Below, piece after piece: positions 41,666-57,329 of a stretch of 64,000 nt of DNA. The position numbers and the translations under genes are program-made. The number at the start of each line of letters is the position of its first letter. The stretch's first letter is position 1. The DNA comes from Volutella citrinella (Eukaryota > Ascomycota > Sordariomycetes > Hypocreales > Nectriaceae). The notes below the pieces were generated by a model that saw nothing but the letters and a program-made list of their open reading frames with translations, had not been told where the DNA came from and made no database searches. The stretch covers positions 124,001 through 188,000 of the forward strand of contig JAWZSP010000009.1 in the NCBI GenBank assembly GCA_034401135.1, written 5' to 3'.

Positions 41666-44600
41666 AATTAAAGTTTTATAAGACTGAATTTATTATTTTT
41701 TATATTAAAGCTTATTTTACTATTAGAGATATTAATAAAAGCAGGCTCTAGCTCTATCTTTTTCTGCTTTTTAGTTAAAGTTAATATAGTTATAATTAAA
41801 AAGAGCTGCTTTTTTACCTAGACTTTATTAAATATTTATAAGCCTTTTATAAGTGCCTTTTTTATAATAGTTATTAGCTTTAAATAAGTAAGAGTTAGTT
41901 TCTTAATATTAAACTCTATATTTAAAATATTATTATAAACTAAGATAATTATATTTTTATATTTATTAATTTTCTTAGTATATTTAATAATAGTCTTATA
42001 AATATTAATTATATTATTAATAAGCTTAGTAAGTTTTATATTAATAATTTTAAATCTATTTATAATTTTAAGAAATTTTATAATTACTGCCTTTCTAATA
42101 GCTTTTATAATATTAATAAGTCTATTTTCTTTATTAAAGCTATTAATAAAGTCCTTAAATTTTTTATAAAAGTCTTTGTTTTTTTTAATAACTTTATAAG
42201 CTAAGGTTATTATAATATTAACTATAGTACTATTAATAAAAAGTGCTAAGTATTTACTAGATCTTTTAGTATTAAGAGGGTTAATATAAATTTTTATTAG
42301 CTAGGATATACTTATAGTAGCTAAGTTTCTAGCTATAGTATTATTAATTACTTTATAAAAGTTATTAAATTTAGTAATAAGAATTTAAGTATAGATAAGC
42401 AGCCTGGTTTATTAATAAACCTCTTTACTATATTTAATAATACTTATATTATTAAAGTAAGTAGTTATAGCTTTTTTTATAATAATCTTTAGGCTATATA
42501 CTAACTTATTATTAGAAAGGGTTTTATTAGTTCTTAATTTAATATAGAGCTAATTAATTTCTTTAATAACTTTTTTATATAATAATATAAGCTTGTCAGT
42601 CTGTGCTTAAGTATAACTAAATTACTTATATTTATACTTAAATTCTTTATTAATAATCTATATTACTTAATCCTTAGTCTATTACTTAAGGCCTGAGCCT
42701 AGCTTATTTTTAAAATATTTAGCTTTAATAAACTTAGCGCTTAATTTATTAATTTAGTAGTCTTTATTAATAGAAATACTTAAAGTATAATATATATCCT
42801 TAGTATCTTTTTTATAAAAGCTTTTACTAATTAATTTAATAGTTTTACTTAAAGCTTTAGTAGATTTAAATTAAGTACTTATTTTAGTAGTTTTAGTTTA
42901 AATATATTTAAGTTCCTTTAGTTTTAAAAGTTAGTTTTTTATATTAAATCTTTTTAGTTAAAGTATATTATTAAGTAAGTTATTAATATTTTTAACTATA
43001 TTACTAAGTATAGTAAGTTATAAGCTTATTATTTTATTTTAATTTAAAGTAGAGTTTAGCTAAAAGCTTATAAAATCTATTTTAGGAAGTTTTAATTCTA
43101 TTTTAATAGTTATTAAGCCTGATATAGAAAGTAGAAGCACTTTATAAAAAGTAAAAGTATAATATTAAAAATAAAAATATAAATATTAAGTAGTATTATA
43201 TTTAGAAATATAATAATAAAAGTAGTAGTATAGTATTAGATTTAACTTAAGTCTTTTTAATATAAAAATATAAAAAGAATAGTTCTAGATATTTTTAATA
43301 ATATAATTAGTATTATTATATATATAATAGCTAGCTTATTTATTAACTTAATAAGTCTGCTATTTAATAAATTTAGTTATTACTTATTAAATTTATTTTA
43401 CAAGCTTAATAATTACTATATTTTTAGCCTAGTTATAATAATATATTTAATTTAAAAAAGTAGTATTTTTAATATAAGAAATAGTATTTTTAATATAAGA
43501 GATAATATTTTATATAAAAGTATTAATATAAAAAGAAATAGATAAAAAGAGTTTTTTTATATTATTTTTAGTAAAATTCTTAGTTTAATAATTAAAGTTT
43601 AACTATCTTTTATTCTTTTATATATACTTATTATACTTATAGTTTTTTTAGTATAAACAGCTTTTCTTTTATAAATTCTATTACTTAATCTATTAGATTT
43701 TATTTAAAGTATCTATTTACTATTTTAAATATATATCTTTTAAGTTCAGCTTTAGAAAAGAATCTATTCTAGCTATTATTATATCCTATTTATTTAATAA
43801 GGAAATGCCTTTTTAACTTTTTTTTATACTAAGTTAATTTTAACTTAATAATCTTCTTTACTTTTTATTTATTTTTATTATTACTTTTATTTAATTTAAT
43901 TAATAAAAGTAATAGAATAATATATAAGAAAGAGTCTTTGCTTTAGTATAGCTTTTATAAATATACTATACTAATAATTAAATATATTTACTAATATAAT
44001 AATATATCTAACTTAAATACTTATAGATATACTTATTAAAGTACTTTAAATAGTCTAGCTTTAGCTTATAACTATTTTTTAAATAGTTTACTTTATAAGT
44101 AGTATCTTTTATAAAGTCTAAAGTATATAATATTACTTTTATTAATCTTAACTAGCTTATACTTATTATTATACTAAATCTTAGAGTATATAATAGTAGT
44201 ATTAATAAAGAATTCTACTTTATATTAATAAACTTTTTATAAGGTTTCCCTTACTTTTTTTATTACCTTATTATTAACTTTATTAAAAATATTAAAAAGG
44301 TTAATAATTTCTATTAATTTAAAACTATATATTACTTTATTTAATAAGTATCTTAAAGTTTTAAAGTATATATTATTAAAGTTAAATTATAAAATAAATA
44401 AAAGATCTATTTATAATATATCTAGATTTATAATAGTATAATAATAAATTATTATTTTTATAGTTTAATTCTTTTATTTAAAGATTCTATTAATTTAAAA
44501 GTAATAAATTATAAATATAAGAAATTTTATATTAAGTTTATAAAATATAGCTCTTTATAAGTTAGATATAAACTTTAAGTCTTAGTTATTAATAATTTAT

Positions 44601-45545
44601 TATAATATATTTTAGTTAAATATTAATAAGCTTTAAATAATTACTTTAACTTATTTTTTAACTATATATAACTTATTACTTAGTATTAGGATTATTCTTT
44701 TTAAAAAAGTATAAGTTAAAATATATAATATATTAAGAGTAGGGTATCTTAGTATTTCTTAGCTAATTTTTATAGCTAGCACTTTTAATATATTTATAAT
44801 AGAATCTAATATAATTATATAAAATAGTTATAAAATAACTATTATAAACTATATTTCTTTAAGCTTTAATTACTTATTTATAATATTTTCTTTATATTTA
44901 AAATAGTAATTAATAAATTTATATACTAGCTTACTAATTTTATAAAAGTAGATACTCTATAAGTTTATTAATATTTTATAAATTCTAAAATAGTACTTAT
45001 TATTATATACTTATTTTAGAATAGATATAACTATTAGTTTAGAAATATAAAGCTATAATTTTCTTATAATATTAATATAGTATAAAAGTCTATTTTAGTA
45101 AAGCTTAAATAAAGTAAAAAGTGAACTTTTTTAGCTTTATTACTACTGTTTTTAAGTCTGCTATTACTAAATATAGTTTCTAATCTTTTTAAGCTAGGGG
45201 TCTTAATTATACTCTCTTATAATTTAAGATAGGAATTTAAAAGTAAGTGCTATCTTTATTATAATATATTCTTTTAAAATTATATAAGATTCTAGCTTAT
45301 TAAAGTTACTTTTACTTACTTTTTAATAATATAGTTTTTCTATTAATAGTCTTAATAATATATTTAGTACTATATTTAATATACTTAGAATATAAAATAT
45401 CTTTAAGTTAAATTAAAATAAGTAGTTTATTATAACTATTAGTTTTAAATTAGCTTTATTTAGATTTATTATTATAAATAAAGTATATATTATAATCTTT
45501 TTTATTATAATATAATTAATAATAATATTAATAGAGTTTTAGTTA
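41666..45545. other. AT-rich RIP-like DNA, no assigned feature
   Basis: No open frame and no motif that I could read back to a known protein. The composition and residual codon-like texture suggest more decayed transposon sequence. Confidence 0.4.
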
Positions 45546-45550
45546 GATTA
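45546..45550. repeat. Target-site duplication, left, of the Copia-like element
   Basis: GATTA before the left LTR. AATTA follows the right LTR at 52485-52489; one G-to-A change separates them, as RIP would cause. Confidence 0.45.
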
Positions 45551-45766
45551 TATTAAATTTAATAATAATATATTTTAAATATACTTACCCTGCTTTTTAT
45601 AAAAGTTATATATTATTATATAAGCTAGTTATTTATATAATATACTCTTACTAAAAATAAGGCTTATTTATATTATTTAAGTTATAAGATCTATATTTAC
45701 TTATTTTTTTAAAAGGATATATATCCTTTATTTAATTATAAAGCTAGCCCTTAATTAAGCTTAATA
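45551..45766 (-). repeat. Left (3') LTR of the Copia-like element
   Basis: 216 bp, collinear with 52269-52484 without indels seen by eye. This copy keeps 'cttaccctgc' where the other reads 'cttaccttac'. Confidence 0.65.
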
Positions 45767-48374
45767 TACTCTCTTAAACTAAATATTATAATATTTAAAT
45801 AGTTTTAAAGCTTATTATTATAAAAATTTATAATTATAAGAAGTAAAATATAGTAGTTTTTATATATTACTTACTTAAAATAATTATTATTAAATAAAGT
45901 ATTATAGCAGCTACTTTATATATAATAAGAGTAAGTAAATAAATATAATAGCTTTATAATTTAATAATAAGTATTATTATAAATTACTATACTTAGTACT
46001 ATTATTTATAAGTAATATTTATAAATAATTTAGCTTTTATTTACTCTTTTACTTTTTTTTTTTTTTAATTTTATATCTTTTTTATATATTATACCTTTTT
46101 ATATTATATTATACTTTACTTATTCTAACTTATTAATTATATATATAGTAGAATTTTTATATTAATTTTTTTATTATTATTACTCTTATTATATTATATA
46201 TCTTTAAGCTTTTTAAATAAGTTATTTAAAGTATATTTATTAATTTTATATAATAGTTTATTTACTTTATCTTTATTTAATATACCTCCTTTTTTATAAG
46301 TTTTAATAAGCCTTATTTAATCTATTTATTTTATATTTACTAACTTTAAGCTTATAATATTACTTTTAAAGTTAAGTAAATAAAGTAAGAGCTTAAATAA
46401 GTATTTACTAGCTCTTTACTTATTTTTATATTAATACTTAATAAAAAAAGATAGTATAAAACTAAGTATAAAGCTTATTAAATATATAAATATACTAAGT
46501 ATACTATTATTATTAATAAAACTACTATTACTAAAGCTAAAGCTATTATTATTATTAAAGCTATTACTAAGACTATTATTATTAATACTATTATTATTAC
46601 TAATTTATAAGTTTTTTTTTAAAGTTATATTTATTTAATTTAATACTTATTTTAATATTTATCTTAGTTAAATCTATTATTAAAAAGTCCTTTATTTAAA
46701 GTATTTATATTCTATTTTTATAAATAAAATTAATAAGGTCTGCTTAGACTTAAAAAAGGCTTATAAATACTATTATAAGTAATATTTTATAAATAGCTCT
46801 TATTAAAGTATATAAGTAAGGCTTAAACTAGCTATTTAATACTTATTTTTAATTTTATAAATTATAGAAAGCCTTTTTAATAATATTATTTTTTTTAAAT
46901 TATATCTAAAGCCCTTAGGTTAAAAAGTAGATAAGTCGAGCTTTAAATAACTTAAATAAAGTACTTTTATTAATTTTTATAAGAAAAAGAGAAGTACTAT
47001 ATTATAATAAAAGTTATTTTATAAAAGTATAAGGATTATATCTTTCTTTTAGTAAAAAATAAGTACTTTTAATAAGTAAGAGTCTTTTAGCTTTTTTAAG
47101 ATTTATTTAAGCTAGTTAGTTTTTAAGTATTATTTATTTATTTTATTTAGTTAAGAGATTGCGCTTTTAGTACTAATAGTAGCTAGTCTATTTAAATTTA
47201 ATTATTTTTTATAATATATATTACTTAATTCTTTATACTTATTAGAACTATTTTATTTAATTATATATTTATATAAATTTATAATAAAAGTAATTTATAT
47301 ACTAAAATTAAGAGTTTTTTAAAAATCTTTTTATTTATCTATTTTAAATATTATATATTTAGCTAAAGTAAGAGCTTATAAAGAATTTCTTTTAAAATAC
47401 ACTCTTATAATATATTTTTTTATTAATCTTAAATATAAGTAATAATATTAACTAGCTTTAACTATCTTTAACTTTTCTTAAGCTATATATTTTATAAGGC
47501 TTTAATTAAACTATTAGTAATTAGTTTTATACTTTATTTATATAAAATAAGGATTATTTAGTTTTATATATACTACTAGAGCTAATAATTATAAATATTT
47601 ATATACTTTAACTTTATATAGAGCTTAGCTAGTAACTTTTAAAATAAAGAGATAGTTTATATATTATTATATAGAAATAATAATCTTATAATATTAAGCC
47701 TTAGTCCTAGCTTTTTAAAAAGCTTTTATTAAAAAAGCCCCTTTTTTACTATTTAAAAAAGAGTAAGTAGCTCTACTTTAGTTATTAAAGTTATAACTAT
47801 ATCTTGCTTATTTATATACTATTTAATCAGTTTATTAAATAGCTTTATAATATAAGTTTAAAAGCTTTTTTTATTTAATATATTATTAGTAAAGAAAGTA
47901 TTATTATAAACTATATAATCTTCTTTTTTATTAAATTATAAACTAAGAAAATATATTTTATATATATAATATAAGGCTTAATTAGCTACTTATATATATT
48001 TATTACTTAAGTTAGTTATAAATTATACTAGTTATAAGACTATAAAAGTAATATTTAGTCTTAAAATAATTATTATATATAATAGAAAACTAATTACTTT
48101 TTAATACTAATTAATATTTCTTTTAGTTATAATACTTATATTAATAAGAGCTCTATTTTAATTATAAAAGCTGCAGCTTATATAGTTATAGTATATAGTT
48201 TATATATTTTTTTTAAATATATAATTTATATAGTCTATATTAAAAATAAAAGTTAGTTTTAAATAATCTCTATTCTTAGAAACTATTAAAACTTACTTTT
48301 ATTAGTAAGGCTATATCTTTTTTTTAACTTTTTAATTAAAGCTTTTATAGTTTTTTTATACTTTTTTATAAAAG

Positions 48375-48396
48375 TAAGTATAATATTATTTATATA
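48375..48396 (-). pseudogene. Relic of Copia-type RT YVDD motif
   Basis: The minus strand reads Y-I-N-N-I-I-L-T. Both catalytic Asp codons now read Asn and the Val codon reads Ile, all G-to-A changes. Confidence 0.5.
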
Positions 48397-51300
48397 AAAG
48401 AAAATTAATATGCCTTTTTTAGTATAATAGTATATTTTATAAGTAATTAGTTTAAAGTTTAAGCTTTATAAAGTTATTCTAAGCTTTTTTTACTATAAAA
48501 AAGGCGCGATTTATAAGCTATATAATACTTTCTTAAGTAATAAAATATTACCTTTTTTACTGCTTTTTTAATAGCTAAGTAGTATTTTTATAAATACTTT
48601 ATTAAGTAGTTTAGTATTAATAAATATATTAATAATATTATATTATAAAAGTTTTATATTAAATTTTATTATAATTATAAGTAATAATTAAAAGGACTTA
48701 TTTATAAGAGTTACTATATAAGTTTTTTTAATAATTACTTTTTATTATTAGTCTTTTTAAATAATAAGCTTTACTTTATATTTTTAAAAATAGTTATATT
48801 TATTAAGTTTATATTTATATACTTATATATAGTTTAGTATTTATAAAGTGCTAATATATAAATCATACTTTATTATCTTTACTTAAGACTTTATTTTATA
48901 ATAGCTTTTAAAATAATTTAACTTAGCTTAATAAAACTTATTTTTAAAATAATAGCTATTAAAATCCTTATATAATACAGGCTTTAAAAGTAAACTTTTA
49001 TAATAAAACTTTACTTTATTTTTAAAAAGTAATATTTAGCTAATTCCTGCTTTTTATATACTTTTTACTCTTTTTTTACTTAGCTAATAGTATATTACTT
49101 TTATAAAAAGGGTATTCCTACTTTTTATAATTAATATAGCTATTATATTAATATAGAAAGATTAATTAAGTAGTAAGAGATTTAATTAGTACTTACTTTT
49201 ATTAATTAGTATTTAGCTTTCTTATTTAATTAAGTAAGTTAAAAAGCTAGTTCTAAGGCTTTCTAAAAGTATTAAAAGTAGCTTAAAGTAAAATTATATA
49301 TATATATTTTTTTTTAAGTATTACTTTATTTTCTTAATCCTTTTTTAAAAATATTAACTTTTTAAAAATATTCTTAAAACTAGTTTCTTAAGTTTCTAGC
49401 TTATCCTAGCTTTTTACTAAGCTTTTAATTTAATTAACTTACTCTAAATATAATAAAACTACTAAGTTCTTTTAAAACTTTTTAAAAGTCTAGATTCTTA
49501 ATTTAAAATATTTATTTAGCTTAAATAACTTAAATATCTCTTTTTTATTAAAAATTATATTTTAAGTAATATAAATCTTATTAATTATAATATTCTAAAT
49601 ATAAAAGATATTTTAAAAATTATATTTTATTAAGAACTTAATCTAGGCTTTTAGAATTATTCTTTACTTAAGCTTTTTTTATTTTATTTATATATTAATA
49701 GTTATTATAAATACTTTATATTTATAAGTCTTTAAATACTTAATATAAAGTTTATTATTATTTAATATACTTATAACTTATAAAAAGAAACTTTTATATA
49801 ATATTTTTTAATTAAAGCAGAACTTTAGTATTTTATTTAAAAAATAGATTATAGTTTTTATTATTTTTAATTATAAAAAGGAGGGCAAATTACTATTAAT
49901 TATAAAAAGCCTTGCCTTTTTTTTTACTACTTTTTTAAAATACTTACTAAAGCTGTTTTATTATTAAATTCTAAGTATACTTAGTTTTACTTAAATACTT
50001 TTATAATTTAGCTAAATATTAATTATTTTAGCTTTTTATAGCTTATTATTTACTTTAATAACCTTAAGTTTAATTTTATATTATATCTTTATTATTTAAA
50101 TAAAGTACTTAAGTATTTAAAAAATACTTTTTTTTATTTAGTTAATAAAGTAATAATTTTATAAAAGGTTTATTTTTTAATTTATAATAATAGTATAGAA
50201 ATTAAAGCTTTTTAAACTTACTAAATAATTATAAAAGTTAATTAAGACTTATATACTTAGTTTTAAGTTATAAATTCTTAGTTTATAGCTCTCTTATCTC
50301 TTTATTTTTCTTAGTTTATAAATATTATATTAAACTATAATTAGTCTTTTAATCTTTATATTAAGTACTTTATTAATAAGGTATTCTAAAAATCGCAGCC
50401 TTAAGTAACTTAAGTATTAGTATTAAATAATAATATCTGCTTTATATAAAAATAGGGCTTATATTTAAAGTAAGTAAGTATTATTTATAGTAAATAAGGC
50501 TTTTTTTTTAGTATAAAAGTAGTATTTTAAAAAGTACTAATTAAATACTATTTATAATCTATATAATCTTTATTTATTTTTATACTTAAGTATATCTTTT
50601 TTAAGTTACTAGTCCTATTAATAGCCTTATTATTTTAGGTATTTAAAAAATATAAAATTAGTATTAATTTATAAATAATAGCTAATATATTTTAAAATTA
50701 AATAATATAACTTACTTATTAAGTTCTAGACTTATATAACTACTTATTTATACTTAAGAATAAATAGATTTTTAAAAATTATAAATATATAGTTACTTAA
50801 TAGAATATTTTTAAAATTTATAAATCTATAAGTATTATTAAATAAGTATAAAGTAGTATTAGAATTTAAAATTATTAAGTTATAAAAAAAGTAATTAAGG
50901 TTTTTTATAAAAAATATAGTTATATTAATAAAGATTTATAAGTATTAAGTTAATTATTAATTCTAGCTTTTCTTTTATTTTAGTAAAGACTTTTTTATAT
51001 TTTTATAAAGTAAATAAAGCTTATTATCTTTTTTTAATTACTTTTTAAAAATAATTAACTGCTTTTCAGTCTTTTTAAATTTATATAATACTATTTCTAA
51101 AAATATAAATTAATATAATACTAAGTTTAGTCCTTTATATTACTATTTATAAAAGTAGCAGACCTTTTTTTTAATAGACCTATATTTTATAAATAGCTTT
51201 TTAAATTACTTTTTATTACTTAATTTTTTATATTTTATATTTATAGTTTATAATATAGATTTACTTTTTAAAAAGCAGTTATAAGAGTATAATAAGGGAT

Positions 51301-52268
51301 TTAAGTTTTAAAATAATAATTTAAATATTCTTTTATATACTTTAAGACTATCTTTAGCTTTTATAAGTTATTTTATTTTAGTCTTTTACTTAAAGCTTAT
51401 AATAAAAGTATATAAAGTATAAGATCTTAATTAAATCTATTAGTAATACTTTTTTTCTTTAATATCTAAGAATACTTTAAATCTAATACTTAAGGATTTT
51501 CTTAAGTTAGTAAACTAAATAATAGGGTCCTTAATTTTAACTACTTTATAAAGAGCTTTTATATATATTACCTTTTTTTAGTTATTAATCTAAGTCTCTT
51601 AATTAATTTAGTATTTAATTAGATAAAGTATAATTTATTTATAAATTATATAAGCTATTTACTATCTTAGCTTATTATTTATATTATATAAACTTTAAAA
51701 GTTCTAGTAGAACTTTAAAATATTAAGCTTATTTTTAATATTATATTTTAAGATAAAGCAGGTTTATATATAATATAAACTGACTTTTTTTAATATCTAG
51801 TTTAGTACTTTTTAAAATCCTTTAATCTCTTTTTTATATAGCTTATAATTTATATAGTAAGTAAATATATTTAATTTTAAAAACTCTTTATTATTAAAAA
51901 GCAGTTTAAAATAGTTAGATACTACTTATTTTAAAAAAATAAATAGTAATATAGAATTACTTAGATTAACCTAGACCCTTACTAAATATTTAAATAGTTT
52001 TAAGTACTCTAGCTCTTAAATATAATACTTATAGAATTTATTTAAATTCTTAAGCTTACTTAAGGCTTTAATACCCTAAATTATAAGCTTTATTTTATAT
52101 ATATTCTTAAAGATATCCTAGTTTTTAAAACTATTTAAAATATATAAATTACTAACTATCTTAGATAAGGGCCTATATTTAATATTAATAAAAGGCCTTT
52201 TAGCTATTTTATACTTTTTTATTTTATAATTATAGCTATTTTTTTAAAATAGCTTTAAGACTTTTAAT

Positions 52269-52484
52269 TATTAAATTTAATAATAATATATTTTAAGTAT
52301 ACTTACCTTACTTTTTATAAAAGTTATATATTATTATATAAGCTAGTTATTTATATAATATACTCTTATTAAAAATAAGACTTATTTATATTATTTAAGC
52401 TATAAGGTCTGTATTTACTTATTTTTTTAAAAAAATATATATCTTTTATTTAATTATAAAGCTAGCTCCTAATTAAGCTTAATA
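52269..52484 (-). repeat. Right (5') LTR of the Copia-like element
   Basis: Direct repeat of 45551-45766 with equal length. It is followed by AATTA, the candidate target duplication. Confidence 0.65.
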
Positions 52485-52489
52485 AATTA

Positions 52490-55400
52490 TATTATTTTAT
52501 ATAGTTTTTATATTCTTTATATAACTGCAGCTACTTTTACTTTTATTAAGCTATACTATTTTTTTATATTTAATATTAATCTTAATAAAAATAGTACTAA
52601 TTATAGCTTTTTTAAAAAAATATCCTTTTTTAATAAAGAGGTTCTGTCTTATTTATTATTAAGTTAAAAAGTAAATAGGCTAAATCCTTTTTTATATATA
52701 TCTAGTTTAAAAAAAAGGTATTTATTTAGGTTATAATATTATAAGAAGTAGTTATTATATAAGAAACTTTATAGATTTTTAAATACTTTTTACTTTTTAA
52801 AAGTTAGATTAAATTTAATACTTACTACTTTTAGCTTCTTTACTTATATAACTTATCTAAGTTTAAAAGTATTATTCTTTTTTCTTTATTATAATAACTA
52901 TATCTTTTAGTCTTATAATTATTATATCTAGATATTATACTAAAAGATACTTTTTTATAAAAAACTTTTTATATTAATATAAGTTTTAAAATTAATAAGG
53001 TTTATAAAATAAGTAAGCTTTTAAAAGGCTGCTACTTTATTACTAGTTTTATAAATTTTATTACTATTTATAATATATTTAAGTAGCTATATACTAAGAT
53101 ATTTAATAAAGGATTTTTTTATTAAAATATATAATTAATTCTTTTTTAGGATATTTAGTATAATTCTTAAGTACTTTATATACTTCTTTTAAAAATTAAA
53201 AAAGACTATAATATTATTAATATAGACTTAGATAAATTTATAGTATTTATAAAATAACTTATTTATATATTATTAAATAAAAGCTAGCAAGTTTTTAAAT
53301 TTTATTAAGGCTATATTAAATACTTTAAAACCTTGTTTAAATATAATAACTATCTTATTTTTATATACTTTATAAACTAAGAGTTAGAAAAAGAATCTAG
53401 TAATATTAAATATAAAAAAGAACTTTTTTTTTTTATATTTAATGTAATATCTATTTAATCTAGTAATAAGTAGATATCTAGTATAATTACCTTATTTAAC
53501 AGTCTAAAATTAATAATAACTCTACTTTTTTTTTATTATTTATAGTCTATTATATAATAAATATTAAGTAGGTAATTAATATTAGCTTATTTTAAAAGTA
53601 TATCTTTTTTAATATATATATTTTCTTATAAGTTTTATTAAGAAATACTTTATTTTTAAGTCTTATTAAGTACTTTTAGGCTATTTTAACTTATTACTAT
53701 TATTTTTTTATAAGTTTTACTTATATTTTTACCTTTTTTAATATTAAAATAACTTCTTTATTTTTATAAATATTAAACTTATTTAATATTATAGTAAAAG
53801 TATTAGTATATTTTAAAATAATATTAGTAATTCTTATATTAAACTTATTTTTTATAAATAGTACTTATTCTAGCCTTAATATTTATAACTTAAAATATTT
53901 AACTTAACTTTACTTAGTTTTAAATTATATTTAGTTAGCTTTATATTAATACTTTCTTAGTCTTTTTATAACTTAAAGTCGATATCTATACTTATTATTT
54001 ATAAGATATTTAATACTAAGTTAATATAATTAGTTTCTTCCTGCCTTTTATAAAGCTAGATTTTAATAATCTTCTATTTTTTTTATATTATAATTAGCTT
54101 ATTTCTATTATTATAAATAGTAACTAGCTTTAGGATATTAATATTTATAATTATATTATATACTTTTTTAATTAGTTTAAATAAGTAAAATACCTTATTA
54201 TTTCTAGCTATTATATATATATTAAAGAGATTTTTCTATCTTATATTAATAAATATAATATCTTTTAAAGTAATTTTAATATAGTATATATTAAGTACTT
54301 TATAAGTAAAGTTTATTATATAAATTCAAAAGATCTTTCTTTTTACTATTATATCTTAAAGTGACTTAAATTTAATACTTAAGTTAAGAAAATTAATTAT
54401 TACTTTATATTTATATAAAAAGCTAGTTTTTAAGAGTATATATAGTCTAAGGCTTTTTATTAAGTTAATAGTTATTATAAAATATCTAGTTATTTTATTC
54501 TTTTTTTTATATTCTAAGATATAAAAGTTAAATATAGCTTTCGTATTAATAAAAAAGGTTAAGCTTATATTTTTAATATTTTTAAAAGATTAAAATTTAA
54601 TCTTAACTTTTTTTATATTTACTATTAGCTATATTTTATCTATTAAAATATTAGATATTTTTATATTTATATAAATATTATATAGTTTATTTTTATTGTA
54701 AAATTAAATATTAATTTTTAAGTAAGTATTAGATTTAGTTTCTATTATATTATATATATTTAGTTATCTAATAGATTTAATAATTTACCTTTTTCTTATT
54801 TTCCTTTTTATACTAAGATATAGATCTTTATATAGTTCTAAAAAAAGCTTAAGTATATATATTATAAAATTAATAAAAGCTATTTTATCTTAGTTACTTT
54901 CTTTTTTAGATTTATTATTTACTAGGCTTTTTTTAATTAAAATATAGCTATTTTTTAATAGATATCTTTCTTATTTTAACTAATAGTTACTTTTTATATA
55001 TATTATAATTCTAGTATAGAAAGTTCTAGCTTTATTTTATTATAATTTATTATAAGTTTTATATATTTATTATTAGTATAGAAATTTTAATTTATTATCT
55101 TAATACTTTAATTTTAGTTATTATAATAATATATCCTTCTTTTTATTTTTATTATTTTACTAGTCTTTTTTTTAGTTTTTATTATTATAAAATTAGACTT
55201 TTTAATTTAATTTCAGTCTTTATAAAAGTTGCAAGTTCTAGTTATATTTTTAAGCTTAGAATTATCCTTAGCCTTTTTAACTTCTTTTTTAAAAGTATTA
55301 GTTTTAGTACTATTATTTTTACTAGTTTATACTCTTTTTTTTAGATTTTTTATCTTAATTATAATTAGTATCTTTATAAAAGTTAGAGAATTTATTATAT

Positions 55401-57329
55401 TATACTAAGCTTACTATATATACTTACTTACTTTATAATTCTCTTTATAAAAATTCCTTAAGTTTTTATCTTTTTTTTTTATTTTTTAAATAAATCTAAA
55501 GTAAGTCTCTTATTCTATTAATTACTAGCTAATTATATATAGTTAAGAGTTAATCTAGTTTTATAATTATAAAAGCAGTTAGTAATTCTTATTTATACTT
55601 ACTATATAAGTATTATAAAAGACTTTTATAATAAATAGTTTAAAAGATCTATCTAATTTAATATTTATTTTACTAAAATATAAGCTTTTTAACTTTTTTA
55701 GTACTTAGTCTATTTATAAGCTAAATTCTTTCTATATATTTTAGAATAGTACTTTATAATTAGTAATTATAATAAGTTTTTTTTAATAATTTAATTCTTT
55801 TTATTATTATAAAACTATATTATTTCTTAGTAAAGTCTATAATCTATAAGTAATAGAGGTTTTTACTTTTAAATTAACTTAATATAAGTAGGTTTTAACT
55901 ACTTATATCTAGGATTTAACTTTACTAAAAACTAATTATTTATTATTATAATAAACTCTAGTACTTACTTTAATAATATTAGAATTAAAATTAAAAAATT
56001 TAATATCTTAGACTTATATCTTATTAAATATAACTCCTTATAATATTATTATAATTAATTTTTAGTATAGATTAGCTAGTTATTATAATACTTATATTAA
56101 AATTAGTTTTAGATTTGCTTAATTAAAGATTCCTAGCTATTATACTAAAAGTTAGTAAGATTCTTTTTATAATTAATTAAACTCTTATTTTTAATAAAAG
56201 CTAGTTAGTTATATTTATAAAAGCAGTTATAGTAAATTATTAAAATTATATTACTATTCTAAGTATATTAATATTATATTTTATATAACTTAGATTCTTA
56301 TACTTTCTAATAGTTAAAACTAAAAGTTATCTAAAAGTAATATAAATTAATTTTTTATTAACTACTTTAAATCCTAAGATACTAAGTTATAATTTATTAA
56401 TATCTTAAAATCTTAGGTATATTATAAGATATACTAGAGTTTTAATAATCTAAAAGACTTTATTAAGGCTTTTATTATATTATTTAAATTACTTATATCT
56501 TTTACTAGATTTATTACTATTATACCTAGGGCTAACTAGTTAAATAAAATAGTAATTAAAATAATTATTAAAGTAAAAGCTCTAGTCCTCTAATTAAAAA
56601 TAGCGCTTTTATTAAATTTAATAAAGTATAAGTAAGAGTTACTATAAGATATACTAATCTTATAGCTTTTAAAATTATTTATTTTTACTTACTATCTTAG
56701 TAAAATTATTAATTCTTAGATAATAATTCTAGTTTTATTAAAATGAGATTTATTTTTACTTTTTTTAAAAGTAAATAAAAAATAAAATTTAATAAGAAGT
56801 AATAGTTACTTTTTTTTTACTTATTAAAGTATCCTTTTAATTATTTTTTATATTATTTTAATAAGATCTAAGTTAATAATTAAGTCTTAGTAATAAGGGA
56901 AAGTAGCTATAAGCAGTTATTCCTATCTTTATAATATTCTATTTATATCCTTTTTATAATAAGATAAGTACTAAATACTATTAATTATGTTTTTTATAAA
57001 GTATTATTTTACTAAAAATAATTAAAATTCAGGGAATCTTTTTATAAAAAAAAGGAATTCTTAAAAAGTTTAAAAAGTTTAATTATTAATCTAATTCTTT
57101 ATTTTAACCTTAAACTATATTATAAACCTTTTAGTTTTTAATCTTAGTAAATTAAGAGGGTAATTTAATATAAGTTCTATTAAATTTAAATACTATTTTA
57201 CTTATTTAAGAAATAGTATTTATTTTAGGCTTTTTTAATCTAGGATCTTAATAAGTAATATTAATAGTAGATTACTTAAATTAAAATCTTAGTTATAATA
57301 ATAAAAAGAGTAATTACTATTACTTATTA
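52490..57329 (-). mobile_element. RIP-degraded Ty3/gypsy relic, third family
   Basis: Two RT blocks are readable on the minus strand. At about 53470-53517 it reads I-N-F-R-L-L-N-K-V, returning to (V/I)DFRLLNKVT, RT block with the first catalytic region. At about 53180-53226 it reads YINNIIVF, returning to YIDDIIVFS. The roughly 90-codon distance between them is right for gypsy RT. The motif differs from those at 2.7, 12.3, 17.6 and 39.1 kb, so this is another family. Element ends were not found and the limits given are only those of unassigned DNA. Confidence 0.45.

Larger units (their letters stand above)
45551..52484 (-). mobile_element. RIP-degraded Copia-like LTR retrotransposon, 6.9 kb
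   Basis: Direct repeats of equal length flank it (45551-45766 and 52269-52484, 216 bp). Both start tattaaattt and end gcttaata, i.e. TGTTAA...TTAACA ends after RIP. On the minus strand at 48375-48396 the reading is YINNIILT, which returns to YVDDIILT, a Copia-type RT motif, after undoing G-to-A changes. The motif is 4.1 kb from the 5' (right) end, late in the element, as expected when integrase precedes RT. No frame is open. Confidence 0.65.
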
